Below, in pieces: positions 5,074-5,173 of a stretch of 5,173 nt of DNA. Both the position numbers and the translations under genes were made by a program. Position 1 is the stretch's first letter, and every line of letters starts with the position of its first letter. A model generated the notes under the pieces. That model ran no database searches, was not told the DNA's origin, and saw only the letters and a list, made by a program, of their open reading frames with translations. The stretch is from JAHHLP01 sp041609895 (GTDB taxonomy: Bacteria > Bacteroidota > Rhodothermia > Rhodothermales > JABDKH01): contig JBFIPX010000228.1 of the NCBI GenBank assembly GCA_041609895.1, positions 1 to 5,173 on the forward strand, given 5' to 3'.

Positions 5074-5173
5074 AACTCCCGTACGCGGTACTTGAGGAAA
5101 CCTCGAGGTACCAGTGTGCCTCGGGGCTTTCTTTTGCCAAATCCGGGAGTTGAACCCGTAGGGTTCACACGAG
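5074..5173 (+). repeat. Direct repeat copy 2, with a tRNA 3' fragment (reaches window edge)
   Basis: This is the second copy of the 100-bp segment, offset by 153 bp. It carries the last 17 nt of tRNA-Glu (5074-5090) without the rest of the gene: the preceding sequence cannot form a D-arm or anticodon arm. It matches copy 1 to the last base of the window, so its true right boundary and any further copies are unknown. Confidence 0.95.
5101..5135 (+). terminator. Rho-independent terminator (repeat copy 2)
   Basis: This is identical in sequence to the terminator behind tRNA-Glu: an 8-bp stem with one T-G wobble, a 10-nt loop and CTTTCTTTT. It has no intact gene directly upstream. It could act as a back-up terminator or simply have been duplicated with the tRNA end. 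Confidence 0.65.

Noticed and set aside
4884..5168. Minus-strand open frame of 94 codons with two identical internal blocks
   Set aside because: It runs antisense through the tRNA-Glu gene and both terminators. Its repetition follows directly from the DNA repeat, so it is not listed as a gene.
4921..5173. Calling the two repeats attL/attR of an integrated island
   Set aside because: Only 53 bp lie between the copies and no integrase is in the window, so a bounded island cannot be supported here.

Overview
The window most likely comes from a member of the Bacteroidota/Rhodothermota assemblage, probably a moderately GC-rich Rhodothermia-like lineage. Three things point there. The first is a DUF2480 protein, a family I know essentially from Bacteroidota and relatives. 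The second is a TonB-dependent outer-membrane receptor with an N-terminal carboxypeptidase-regulatory-like domain. The third is the absence of strong Shine-Dalgarno sequences and of an encoded tRNA CCA end. This is inferred from gene content; no phylogeny could be run.

Positions 1-4229 hold three genes on the minus strand. In transcription order they are a FecA-like TonB-dependent receptor (1644-4229), a class I PLP cysteine desulfurase (337-1482) and the first 105 codons of a DUF2480 protein (1-317) that runs off the left edge. The desulfurase and DUF2480 genes are only 19 bp apart and look co-transcribed. The receptor is separated from them by 161 bp, in which I see no terminator and no convincing promoter. 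The common theme is iron: ferric-chelate import at the outer membrane, sulfur mobilisation for Fe-S clusters, and a family often found beside Fe-S assembly genes.

Positions 4230-4362 form an AT-rich divergent intergenic region. It contains a tandem pair of 23-bp near-palindromes, a strong candidate for a paired operator controlling the receptor and perhaps the divergent gene. The divergent plus-strand gene (4363-4809) is a GNAT-family acetyltransferase.

Positions 4865-4937 encode tRNA-Glu(CUC), followed by a rho-independent terminator. From inside the T-loop of this tRNA a segment of at least 100 bp (tRNA 3' end, terminator and an inverted copy of the T-arm) is repeated once more with a single mismatch, 153 bp downstream. 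The second copy reaches the right edge of the window. This tRNA-anchored tandem repeat is the most unusual structure here. It may be the edge of a tRNA-associated repeat or mobile element continuing beyond the window.
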